Shown here: positions 1 through 11,190 of the stretch, one piece after another
Position numbering within the stretch: the first letter of the stretch is position 1
Layout of the letters: every line of letters starts with the position of its first letter
NCBI RefSeq assembly: GCF_000003195.3
Contig: NW_018396399.1
Location: 258,995-322,994, forward strand
DNA: 64,000 nucleotides
Direction of reading: 5' to 3'
Origin: Sorghum bicolor
Lineage: Eukaryota > Streptophyta > Magnoliopsida > Poales > Poaceae
Made by a program: the position numbers and the translations under genes
Notes under the pieces: model-generated
What the model saw: the letters and a program-made list of their open reading frames with translations, nothing else
The model's database searches: none
What the model was told of the DNA's origin: nothing

Positions 1-673
1 TAGGGTGACGCAGCACCAAAACAGAAAAAGGTGTCGGTACGAAAACAAGGACTGCGCCCGACTCATAAGCTGCATAGATATGTGGTTGGACCCATTGGAA
101 AGTAGACTTCATGAGCTTTCTAACAAGTATAGGAACGTCCCAGTTGGAGTCCATATGACGCCATGGTGATCCATACAAGTTAGAGTTATTTTCCAGTCCG
201 AATCCAACTCCCAAAACGTGTTGGGTTTGGACTCTTTGTTTCCTTGCTTTAGAAGCGACGTGGTAACTTGATAGAGGATGTTGTGGAGGCTTGGACCTGA
301 TCTCCAATCACCTTTGTTAAGTTATCACTCTTCCCATATGCAATCAGCCCTTGAAGTTGGTGTTGCCTCAAATTCTAAATGCAGTTGAACCTTCCCTTGC
401 TGATCTTGTCCATTATTCCTGAGCAACACGAAAGTGCACGTGTCTCCATTGTCTAAATATGATTGACAAGAGTTTAAAGCTGAACTTACTTGAAGGTTGA
501 GTTGACGGGCACGAGCATGAGTAAGAGGACCAGCTATAGGTTGTGTCGGAGAGGATGTAGGACCAGGACCAGCTATAGGTTGTGTCGGAGAGGATGTAGG
601 ACCAGGACCAGCTATAGGTTGTGTCGGAGAGGATGTAGGAGAGGATGTATCGCTGGTGTTGATGTTCTCATCA
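1..673 (-). mobile_element. Partial LTR of a CRM-like centromeric Ty3/gypsy element
   Basis: The reverse complement starts TGATGAGAACATC at 673 and follows the first ~615 bp of the LTR at 25480-26598, ending at the window edge. The LTR start faces the satellite, so this is the outer end of a minus-strand 5' LTR or a solo LTR; a 3' LTR would have internal sequence to the right. Satellite resumes at 674 with cttgg, the expected right-hand target duplication; the left partner is outside the window. It is ~58 bp longer than the matching part of the other LTRs, partly because of a 39-bp repeat array. It represents a separate insertion from the two plus-strand copies. Confidence 0.85.
528..644 (-). 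repeat. 39-bp minisatellite inside the partial LTR
   Basis: Three head-to-tail units start at 528, 567 and 606, each beginning gaccagctataggttgtgtc. The homologous part of the other LTRs holds one unit and instead repeats a 24-bp motif (accagcgatacatatcctac...) twice. In this family the segment is also coding sequence for the polyprotein tail when it lies in the 3' LTR, and 39 bp (13 codons) keeps that frame open. Confidence 0.9.
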
Positions 674-3600
674 CTTGGTGAAGAGGCTCATGTGGAATCT
701 TGGTTCTGTGTGTTTGGAGATAGTTATAATCTTGATGCAAGATAGGTGCACGGTTTGCATGGAACATACTATATGCTCAGAAATCCATTTGGACACACCC
801 GATGGAACTGTAGATGCACCCGATGGAACTACTAGATGAAGTGTATCATATGGAATCTCGCTTTGGTCCAGTTGGAGATAGTATTAGTTTTGGTGCAAGA
901 TAGTTGCATGGTTTGTGCCCCACCATAGGCTCAGAAAACGTTGTGGAAGTTCCTGATGGTACTCCTAGGTGAAGAGGCTCAAGTGAAAGCTCGGTTCGGT
1001 CTGTTTGGAGATAGTGCTAATCTTGATGAAACATAGGTGTACGGTTTGCATGGAACATACCATATTCTCATAAATCAATTTGGACGCACCCGATAGAACT
1101 CCTAGATCATGTGTGTCATATGGAATCTTGCTTCAATCTGTTTGGAGACAGTGTTAGTTTAGGTGCAAGATTGGTGCATGGTTTGCGCATAATGCACCAT
1201 AGGCTCAGAAACCATTATGGAAGCACCCGATGATAATCCTAGGTAAAGAGGCTCAAGTGGAAGGTCGGTTCGATCTGTTTGGAGATAGTGCTAATCTTGA
1301 TGCAAGATAGGTGCACGGTTTGCATGGAACATACCATATGCTAAGAAATCTATTTGGACACATCCCAATAGAACTCCTAGATGACATGTGTCATATGGAA
1401 TCTCGCTTTGGTCTGTTTGGAGACAGAGATAGTTTTGGTGCAAGATAGCTACACAGTTTGCACCTAATGCATCATAGGCTAAGAAACCATTTTGGATGCA
1501 CCCGATGATACTCCTAGGTAAAGGGGCTCAAGTGGAAGCTCAGTTTGCTTTGTTTGGAGATAGTGCTAATCTTGATGCAAGATAGGTGCACGAATTGCAT
1601 CGAACGTACGATATGGTTAGAAATATATTTGGAAGCACCGATTAGAACTCCTAGATGACGTGTGTCATATAGAATCTCACTTCGGTCTCTTTGGAGATAG
1701 TGTTAGTTTCGGTGCAAGATAGGTACACGGTTTGTGCCCAATGCACCATAGGCTAAGAAACTATTTTGGTTGCACGCAATGGTACTCCTTGGTGAAGAGG
1801 CTCTTTGGAATCTTGGTTCTGTGTGTTTGGAGATAGTTCTAATCTTGATGCAAGATAGGTGCACGGTTTGCATGGAACATACTATATGCTCTGAAATCCA
1901 TTTGGACACATCCGATGGAACTGTAGATGCACCCGATGGAACTACTAGATGAAGTGTATCATATTGAATCTCGCTTCGGTCCAGTTGGAGATAGTATTAG
2001 TTACGGTGAAAGATAGTTGCATGGTTTGTGCCCAGTGCACCATAGGCTCAGAAATCATTGTGGAAGTTCCCGATGGTACTCCTAGGTGAAGAGGCTCAAG
2101 TGAAAGCTCGGTTCGGTCTGTTTGGACATAGTGCTAATCTTGATGAAATATAGGTGTACGGTTTGCATGGAACGTACCATATTCTAAGAAATCAATTTGG
2201 ACGCACCCGATAGAACTCCTAGATCATGTGTGTCATATGGAATCTCGCTTCAATCTGTTTGGAGACAGTGTTAGTTTAGGTGCAAGATTGGTGCCTGGTT
2301 TGGCTCAGAAACCCATTATGGAAGCACCCGATGATAATCCTAGGTGAAGAGGCTCAAATGGAAGCTCGGTTCGATCTATTTGGAGATAGTGCTAATCTTG
2401 ATGCAAGATAGGTGCACGGATTGCATGGAACATACCATATGCTAAGCAATCCATTTGGACGCACCGCAATAGAACTCTTGGATGACATGTGTCATATAGA
2501 ATCTCGCTTTGGTCTGTTTGGAGACAGAGATAGTTTTGGTGCAAGATAGATGCATGGTTTGTGCCCAGTGCACCATAGGCTCAGAAATCGTTGTGGAAGT
2601 TCCCGATGGTACTCCTAGGTGAAGAGGCTCAAGTGAAAGCTCGGTTCGGTCTGTTTGGAGATAGTGCTAATCTTGATGAAAGATAGGTGTACGGTTTGCA
2701 TGGAACATACCGTATTCTTAGAAATCAATTTGGACGCACCCGATAGAAATCCTAGATCATGTGTGTCATATGGAATCTTGCTTCAATCTGTTTGGAGATA
2801 GTGTTAGTTTAGGTGCAAGATTGGTGTATGGTTTGCGCATAATGCACCATAGTCTTAGAAACCATTATGGAAGCACCCGATGATAATCCTAGGTGAAGAG
2901 GCTCAAGTGGAAGGTCGGTTCGATCTATTTGGAGATAGTGCTAATCTTGACGCAAGATAGGTGCACGGTTTGCATGGAACATGCCATATGCTAAGAAATC
3001 AATTTGGACGCACCCCAATAGAACTCCTGGATGACATGTGTCATATAGAATCTCGCTTTGGTATGTTTGGAGACAGAGATAGTTTTGGTGCAAGATAGCT
3101 ACACAGTTTGCACCTAATGCATCATAGGCTAAGAAACCATTTTAGATGCACCCGATGATACTCCTCGGTAAAGGGGCTCAAGTGGAAGCTCAGATTGCTT
3201 TGTTTGGAGATAGTGCTAATCTTGATGCAAGATAGGTGCACGAATTGCATCGAACGTACCATATGCTTAGAAATATATTTGGAAGCACCGAATAGAACCC
3301 CTAGGTGACGTGTGTCATATAGAATCTCACTTCAATCTCTTTGGAGATAGTGTTAGTTTCCGTCCAAGATTGGTACACAGTTTGTGCCTGATGCACCATA
3401 GGCTAAGAAACTTTTTTGGTTGCACGCGATGGTACTCCTTGGTGAAGAGGCTCTTTGGAATCTTGGTTCTGTGTGTTTCGAGATAGTTCTAATCTTGATG
3501 CAAGATAGGTGCACGGTTTGCACGGAACATACTATATGCTCTGAAATCCATTTGGACACATCCGATGGAACTGTAGATGCACCCGATAGAACTACTTGAT

Positions 3601-6600
3601 GAAGTGTATCATATGGAATCTCGCTTTGGTCTAGTTGGAGATAGTATTAGTTTTGGTGCAAGATAGTTGCATGGTTTGAGCCTAGTGCACCATTGGCTCA
3701 GAAATCGTTGTGGAAGTTCCCAATGGTACTCCTAGGTGAAGAGGCTCAAGTGAAAGCTCGGTTCGGTCTGTTTGGAGATAGTGCTAATCTTGATGAAAGA
3801 TAGGTGTACGGTTTGCATAGAACATACCATATTCTCATAAATCAATTTGGACGCACCCGATAGAACTCCTAGATCATGTGTGTCATATGGAATCTTGCTT
3901 CAATCTGTTTGGAGACAGTTTTGTTTAGGTGCAAGATTGGTGCATGGTTTGCGCATAACGCACCATAGGCTTACAAACCATTATGGAAGCACCCGATGAT
4001 AATCCTAGGTGAAGAGGCTCAAGTGGAAGGTCGGTTCGATATGTTTGGAGATAGTGCTAATCTTGACGCAAGATAGGTGCACGGTTTGCATGCAACATGC
4101 CATATGCTAAGAAATCAATTTGGACGCACCCCAATAGAACTCCTAGATGACATATGTCATATCGAATCTCGCTTTGGTCTGTTTGGAGACAGAGATAGTT
4201 TTGGTGCAAGATAGCTACAAAGTTTGCGCTTAATGTATCATAGGCTAAGAAACCATTTTGGATGCATCCGATGATACTCCTGGGTAAAGCGGCTCAAGTG
4301 GAAGCTCAGTTTGCTTTGTTTGGAGATAGTGCTAATCTTGATGCAAGATAGGTGCACTAATTGTATCGAACGTACCATATGCTTCGAAATATATTTGGAA
4401 GCACCCAATAGAACTCCTAGATGACGTGTGTCATATAGAGTCTCACATCGGTCTCTTTAGAGATAGTGTTAGTTTCGGTGCAAGATAGGTACACGGTTTG
4501 TGCCTAATGCACCATAGGCTAAGAAACTATTTTGGACGCACGCGATGGCACGCCTTGGTGAAGACGCTCATGTGGAATCTTGGTTCTGTCTGTTTGGAGA
4601 TAGTTCTAATCTTGATGCAAGATAGGTGCACGGTTTGCATGGAACATACCATATGCTCAGAAATCAATTTGGACACACCCGATGGAACTGTAGATGCACC
4701 CAATTTAACAACTAGATTAAGTGTATCATATGGAATCTCGCTTCGGTCGAGTTGGAGATAGTATTAGTTTCGGTGCAAGATAGTTCCATGGTTTGTGCCT
4801 AGTGCACCATAGGCTCAGAAATCGTTGTGGAAGTTCCAGATGGTACTCCTAGGTAAAGAGGCTCAAGTGGAAGGTCGGTTCAATCTGTTTGGAGATAGTG
4901 CTAATCTTGATGCAAGATAGGTGCACGTCTTGCATGGAACATACCATATGCAAAGAAATCCATTTGGACGCACCCCAATTGAACTCCTAGATGACATGTG
5001 TCATATAGAATCTCGCTTTGGTCTGTTTGGAGACAGAGTTAGTTTTGGTGCAAGATAGGTACACAGTTTGCGCCTAATGCATTATAGGCTAAGAAACCAT
5101 TTTGGATGCACCCGATGATACTCCTGGGTAAAGGGGCTCAAGTGGAAGCTCAGTTTGCTTTGTTTGGAGATAGTGCTAATCTTGATGCAAGATAGGTGCA
5201 CGAATTGCATCGAACGTACCATATGCTTAGAAATATATTTGGAAGCACCCAATAGAACTCCTAGATGACCTGTGTCATATAGAATCTCACTTCGACCTCT
5301 TTGGAGATAGTGTTAGTTTCGGTGCAAGATAGGTACACGGTTTGTGGCTAATGCACCATAGGCTAAGAAACTATTTTGGACGCACGCGATGGTACTCCTT
5401 GGTGAAAAGGCTCATGTGTAATTTTGGTTCTGTGTGTTTGGAGATAGTTCTAATCTTGATGCAAGATAGGTGCACAGTTTCCATGGAACGTACCATATGC
5501 TCAGAAATCAATTTGGACACACCCAATGGAACTGTAGATGCACCCGATGGAACTACTAGATGAAGTGTATCATATTGAATCTCGCTTCGGTCCAGTTGGA
5601 GATAGTATTAGTTTCGGTGCAAGATAGTTGCATGGTTTGTGCCCAGTGCACCATAGGCTTAGAAATCGTTGTGGAAGTTCCAGATGGTACTCCTAGGTAA
5701 AGAGGCTCAAGTGGAAGGTCGGTTCGATCTGTTTGGAGATAGTGCTAATCTTGATGCAAGATAGGTGCACGGCTTGCATGGAACATACCATATGTAAAGA
5801 AATCCATTTGGACGCACCCCAATTGAACTCCTAGATGACATGTGTCATATAGAATCTCGCTTTGGTCTGTTTGGAGACAGATTTAGTTGTGGTGCAAGAT
5901 AGGTACACAGTTTGCGCCTAACGCATCATAGGCTAAGAAACCATTTTGGATGCACCCGAATATACTCCTGGGTAAAGGGGCTCAAGTGGAAGCTCAGTTT
6001 GCTTTGTTTGGAGATAGTGCTAATCTTGATGCAAGATAGGTGCACGAATTGCATCGAATGTACCATATGCTTAGAAATATATTTGGAAGCACCCAATAGA
6101 ACTCCTAGATGACCTGTGTCATATAGAATCTCACTTCGGCCTCTTTGGAGATAGTGTTAGTTTCGGTGCAAGATAGGTACACGGTTTGTGCCTAATGCAC
6201 CATAGGCTAAGAAACTATTTTGGACACACGCGATGGTACTCCTTGGTGAAGAGGCTCATGTGGAATCTTGGTTCTGTCTGTTTGGAGATAGTTCTAATCT
6301 TGATGCAAGATAGGTGCACAGTTTGCATGGAACGTACCATATGCTCAGAAATCAATTTGGACACACCCAATGGAACTGTAGATGCACCCGATGGAACTAC
6401 TAGATGAAGTGTATCATATTGAATCTCGCTCCGGTCCAGTTGGAGATAGTATTAGTTTTGGTGCAAGATAGTTTCATGGTTTGTGCCCAGTGCACCATAG
6501 GCTCCGAAATCATTGTGGAAGTTCCAGTTGGTACTCCTAGGAGAAGAGGCTCAAGTGAAAGCTCGGTTCGGTCTGTTTGGAGATACTGCTAATCTTGATG

Positions 6601-8980
6601 AAAGATAGGTGTACGGTTTGCATGGAACGTACCATATTCTCAGAAATCAATTTGGACGCACCCGATAGAACTCCTAGATCATTTGTGTCATAAGGAATCT
6701 CGCTTCAATCTGTTTGGAGACAGTGTTAGTTTAGGTGCAAGATTGGTGCATGGTTTGCACATAATGCACCATAGGCTCAGAAACCATTATGGAACCACCC
6801 CATGATAATCCTAGGTGAAGAGGCTCAAGTGGAAGCTCGGTTCGATCTGTTTGGAGATAGTGCTAATCTTGATGCAAGATAGGTGCACGGTTTGCATGGA
6901 ACATACCATATGCTAAGAAATCCATTGAGACGCACCCCAATAGAACTCCTAGATGACATGTGTTATATCGAATCTCGCTTTGGTCTGTTTGGAGACAGAG
7001 TTAGTTTTGGTGCAAGATAGGTACACAGTTTGCGCCTAATGTATCATAGGCTAAGAAACCATTTTGGATGCATCCGATGATACTCCTGGGTAAAGGGGCT
7101 CAAGTGGAAGCTCAGTTTGCTTTGTTTGGAGATAGTGCTAATCTTGATGCAAGATAGGTGCACGAATTGCATCGAACGTACCATATGCTTCGAAATATAT
7201 TTAGAAGCACCCAATAGAACTCCTAGATGACCTGTGTCATATAGAATCTCACTTCGGCCTCTTTGGAGATAGTGTTAGTTTCGGTGCAAGATAGGTACAC
7301 GGTTTGTGCCTAATGCACCATAGGCTAAGAAACTATTTTGGACACACGCGATGGTACTCCTCGGTGAAGAGGCTCATGTGGAATCTTGGTTCTGTCTGTT
7401 TGGAGATAGTTCTAATCTTGATGCAAGATAGGTGGAACGTACCATATGCTCAGAAATCAATTTGGACACACTCGATGGAACTGTAGATGCACCCAATGGA
7501 ACTACTAGATGAAGTGTATCATATTGAATCTCGCTTCGGTCCAGTTGGAGATAGTATTAGTTTCGGTGTAAGATAGTTGCATGGTTTGTGCCCAGTGCAC
7601 CATAGTCTTAGAAACCATTATGGAAGCACCCGATGATAATCCTAGGTGAAGAGGCTCAAGTGGAAGGTCGGTTCGATCTGTTTGGAGATAGTGCTAATCT
7701 TGACGCAAGATAGGTGCACGGTTTGCGTGGAACATGCCATATGCTAAGAAATCAATTTGGACGCACCCCAATAGAACTCCTGGATGACATGTGTCATATA
7801 GAATCTCACCTCGGCCTCTTTGGAGATAGTGTTAGTTTCGGTGCAAGATAGGTACACGGTTTGTGTCTAATGCACCATAGGCTAAGAAACTATTTTGGAC
7901 GCTCGCGATGGTACTCCTTGGTGAAGAGGCTCATGTGGAATCTTGGTTTTATGTGTTTGGAGATAGTTCTAATCATGATGCCAGATAGGTGCACGGTTTG
8001 CATGGAACATACTATATGCTTAGAAATCAATTTGGACACACCCGATGGAACTGTAGATGCACCCGATGGAACTACTTGATGAAGTGTATCATATGGAATC
8101 TCGCTTTGGTCCAGTTGGAGATAGTATTAGTTTCAGTGCAAGATAAGTGCATGGTTTGTGCCCAGTGCACCATAGGCTCAGAAATCAATTTGGACGCATC
8201 CGATAGAACTCCAAGATCATGTGTGTCATATGGAATCTCGCTTCATCCTGTTTGGAGACAGTGTTAGTTTAGGTGCAAGTTTGGTTCATGGTTTGCGCAT
8301 AATGCACCATAGGCTCAGAAACCATTATGGAAGCACATGATGATAATCCTAGGTGAAGAGCCTCAAGTGGAAGGTCGGTTTGATCTGTTTAGAGATAGTG
8401 CTAATCTTGATGCAAGATAGGTGCACGGTTTGCATGGAACATACCATATGCTTAGAAATCCATTTGGACGCACCCCAATAGAACTCCTAGATGACATGTG
8501 TCATATGGAATCTCGCTTCGGTCTGTTTGGAGACAGAGTTAGTTTTGGTGCAAGATAGGTACACAGTTTGCGCCTAATGCATCATAGGCTAAGAAACCAT
8601 TTTGGATGCACCCGATGATACTCCTGGGTAAATGGGCTCAAGTGGAAGCTCAGTTTGCTTTTGTTTGGAGATAGTGGTAATCTTGATGCAAGATAGGTGC
8701 ACGAATTGCATGGAACGTACCATATGCTTTGAAATATATTTGGAAGCACCCAACAGAACTTCAAGATGATGTGTGTCATATAGAATCTCACTTCGGTCTC
8801 TTTGGAGATAGTGTTAGTTTCTGTGCAAGATAGGTACACGGTTTGTGCCTAATGCACCATAGGCTAAGGAACTATTTCGGACGCACACGATGGTACTCCA
8901 TGGTGAAGAGGCTCAAGTGGAATCTTAGTTTTGTCTATTTGGAGATAGTTCTAATCTTGATGCAAGATAGGTGCACGGTT
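674..8980 (+). repeat. Centromeric 137-bp satellite array, block 1a
   Basis: The anchor tgcaagatag (or one-base variants) recurs with spacings of 133-138 bp, plus one 158-bp class. Measured starts are 736, 894, 1027, 1164, 1301, 1439, 1576, 1713, 1849, 2007, 2144, 2281, 2402 and 2540. Two monomer types alternate: one with tgcatggaacataccatatg, the other with tgtgcctaatgcaccatagg. All copies face the same way. Period and text fit the sorghum/sugarcane CEN38/SCEN centromeric family; the family name is from memory and could be checked against a repeat library. Open frames here are not genes. Confidence 0.9.
736..1848 (+). repeat. Representative 8-monomer higher-order repeat unit (1113 bp)
   Basis: Monomer lengths from 736 are 158, 133, 137, 137, 138, 137, 137 and 136 bp, summing to 1113 bp. 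The next 158-bp monomer starts at 1849. Each position has a private signature: position 2 has gtgcccagtgcacc or a variant, position 3 has gtgtacggtttgc, position 4 has gcgcataatgcacc, position 6 has ggtaaaggggctc, position 7 has gcacgaattgcatcg, and position 8 leads into atcttggttctg. The 158-bp monomer contains a 21-bp internal duplication of the cccgatggaact segment. The unit then repeats with losses; for example 2281-2401 is a 121-bp truncated monomer, after which the array jumps back to position 2 at 2540. Confidence 0.85.
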
Positions 8981-9080
8981 NNNNNNNNNNNNNNNNNNNN
9001 NNNNNNNNNNNNNNNNNNNNNNNNNNNNNNNNNNNNNNNNNNNNNNNNNNNNNNNNNNNNNNNNNNNNNNNNNNNNNNNN
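8981..9080. other. Assembly gap, 100 N
   Basis: Exactly 100 N, a placeholder length. The left flank ends gtgcacggtt and the right flank starts tttgcatggaac, which are consecutive parts of one monomer and overlap by two bases. The missing sequence is therefore either nothing (a false gap) or close to a whole number of monomers. Confidence 0.95.
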
Positions 9081-9169
9081 TTTGCATGGAACATCCCATA
9101 TGCTAAGAAATCCATTTGGAGGCGTCCCGATTGAACTTCTAGATGACATGTGTCATATGGAATCTCGGT

Positions 9170-11190
9170 TCGGTCTGTTTGGAGATAGTGCTAATCTTGA
9201 TGAAAGATAGGTGTACGGTTTGCATGGAACATTCCATATTCTTAGAAATCAATTTGGACGCACCCGATAGAACTCCTAGATCATGTGTGTCATATGGAAT
9301 CTCGCTTCAATCTGTTTGGAGACAGTGTTAGTTTAGGTGCAAGATTGGTGCATGGTTTGCGCATAATGCACCATAGGCTCAGAAACCATTATGGAAGCAC
9401 CCGATGATAATCCTAAGTGAAAAGGCTCAAGTGGAAGGTCGGTTCGATCTGTTTGCAGATAGTTCTAATCTTGATGCAAGATAGGTGCACGGTTTGCATG
9501 GAACATACCATATGCTAAGAAACCCATTTGGACACTTTCCAATAGAACTCCTAGATGACATGTGTCATATAGAATCTCGCTTTGGTCTGTTTGGAGACAG
9601 AGTTAGTTTTGGTGCAAGGCAGGTACACAGTTTGCGCCAAATGCATCATAGGCTAAGAAACCATTTTGGATGCACCCGATGATACTCCTGGGTAAAGGGG
9701 CTCAAGTGGAAGCTCAGTTTGCTTTGTTTGGAGATAGTGCTATTGATGCAAGATAGGTGCACGAATTGCATCGAACGTACCACATGCTTAGAAATACATT
9801 TGGAAGCACCCAATAGAACTCCTAGATGACGTGTGTCATATAGAATCTCACTTTGGTCTCTTTGGAGATAATGTTAGTTTCGGTGCAAGATAGGTGCACG
9901 GTTTGTGCCTAATGCACCATAGTCTAAGAAACTATTTTGGACGCACGCGATGGTACTCCTTGTTGAAGAGGCTCATGTGGAATCTTGGTTCTGTCTGTTT
10001 GGAGATAGTTCTAATCTTGATGCAAGATAGGTGCACGGTTTGCATGGAACATACCATATGCTCAGAAATCAATTTGGACACACTCGATGGAACTGTAGAT
10101 GCACCCGATGGAACTACTAGATGAAGTGTATCATATGGTATCTCGCTTCGGTCCAGTTGGAGATAGTATTACTTTCGGTGCAAGATAGTTGCATGGTTTG
10201 TGCCCAGTGCACCACAGGCTCAGAAATCGTTGTGGAAGTTCCCGATGCTACTCCTAGGTGAAGAGGCTCAAGTGAAAGCTCGGTTCGGTCTGTTTGGAGA
10301 TAGTGCTAATCTTGATGAAAGATAGGTGTACGGTTTGCATGGAACATACCATATTCTTAGAAATCAATTTGGACGCACCCGATAGAACTCCTAGATCATG
10401 TGTGTCATATGGAATCTCGCTTCAATCTGTTTGGAGACAGTGTTAGTTTAGGTGCAAGATTGGTGCATGGTTTGCGCATAATGCACCATAGGCTCAGAAA
10501 CCATTATGGAAGCACCCGATGATAATCCTAAGTGAAAAGGCTCAAGTGGAAGGTCGGTTCGATCTGTTTGCAGATAGTTCTAATCTTGATGCAAGATAGG
10601 TGCACGGTTTGCATGGAACATACCATATGCTAAGAAACCCATTTGGACACTTTCCAATAGAACTCCTAGATGACATGTGTCATATAGAATCTCGCTTTGG
10701 TCTGTTTGGAGACAGAGTTAGTTTTGGTGCAAGGCAGGTACACAGTTTGCGCCAAATGCATCATAGGCTAAGAAACCATTTTGGATGCACCCGATGATAC
10801 TCCTGGGTAAAGGGGCTCAAGTGGAAGCTCAGTTTGCTTTGTTTGGAGATAGTGCTATTGATGCAAGATAGGTGCACGAATTGCATCGAACATACCACAT
10901 GCTTAGAAATACATTTGGAAGCACCCAATAGAACTCCTAGATGACGTGTGTCATATAGAATCTCACTTTGGTCTCTTTGGAGATAATGTTAGTTTCGGTG
11001 CAAGATAGGTGCACGGTTTGTGCCTAATGCACCATAGTCTAAGAAACTATTTTGGACGCACGCGATGGTACTCCTTGTTGAAGAGGCTCATGTGGAATCT
11101 TGGTTCTGTCTGTTTGGAGATAGTTCTAATCTTGATGCAAGATAGGTGCACGGTTTGCATGGAACATACCATATGCTCAGAAATCAATTG
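9170..11190 (+). repeat. Tandem pair of 1115-bp higher-order repeats
   Basis: Landmarks recur at +1115 bp: gatgaaagataggtgtacgg at about 9200 and 10315, the aacccatttggacactttcc variant at about 9520 and 10635, and the ggtgcaaggcaggtac variant at about 9611 and 10726. Only isolated base differences are visible, such as cgaacgtacc at ~9771 versus cgaacatacc at ~10886. This is one full eight-monomer unit duplicated recently. Boundaries are good to a few tens of bases. Confidence 0.8.

Noticed and set aside
490..640. Short evenly spaced repeats considered as a CRISPR array
   Set aside because: The 39-bp units are directly abutting with no unique spacers, lie in an LTR, and the context is a plant centromere.
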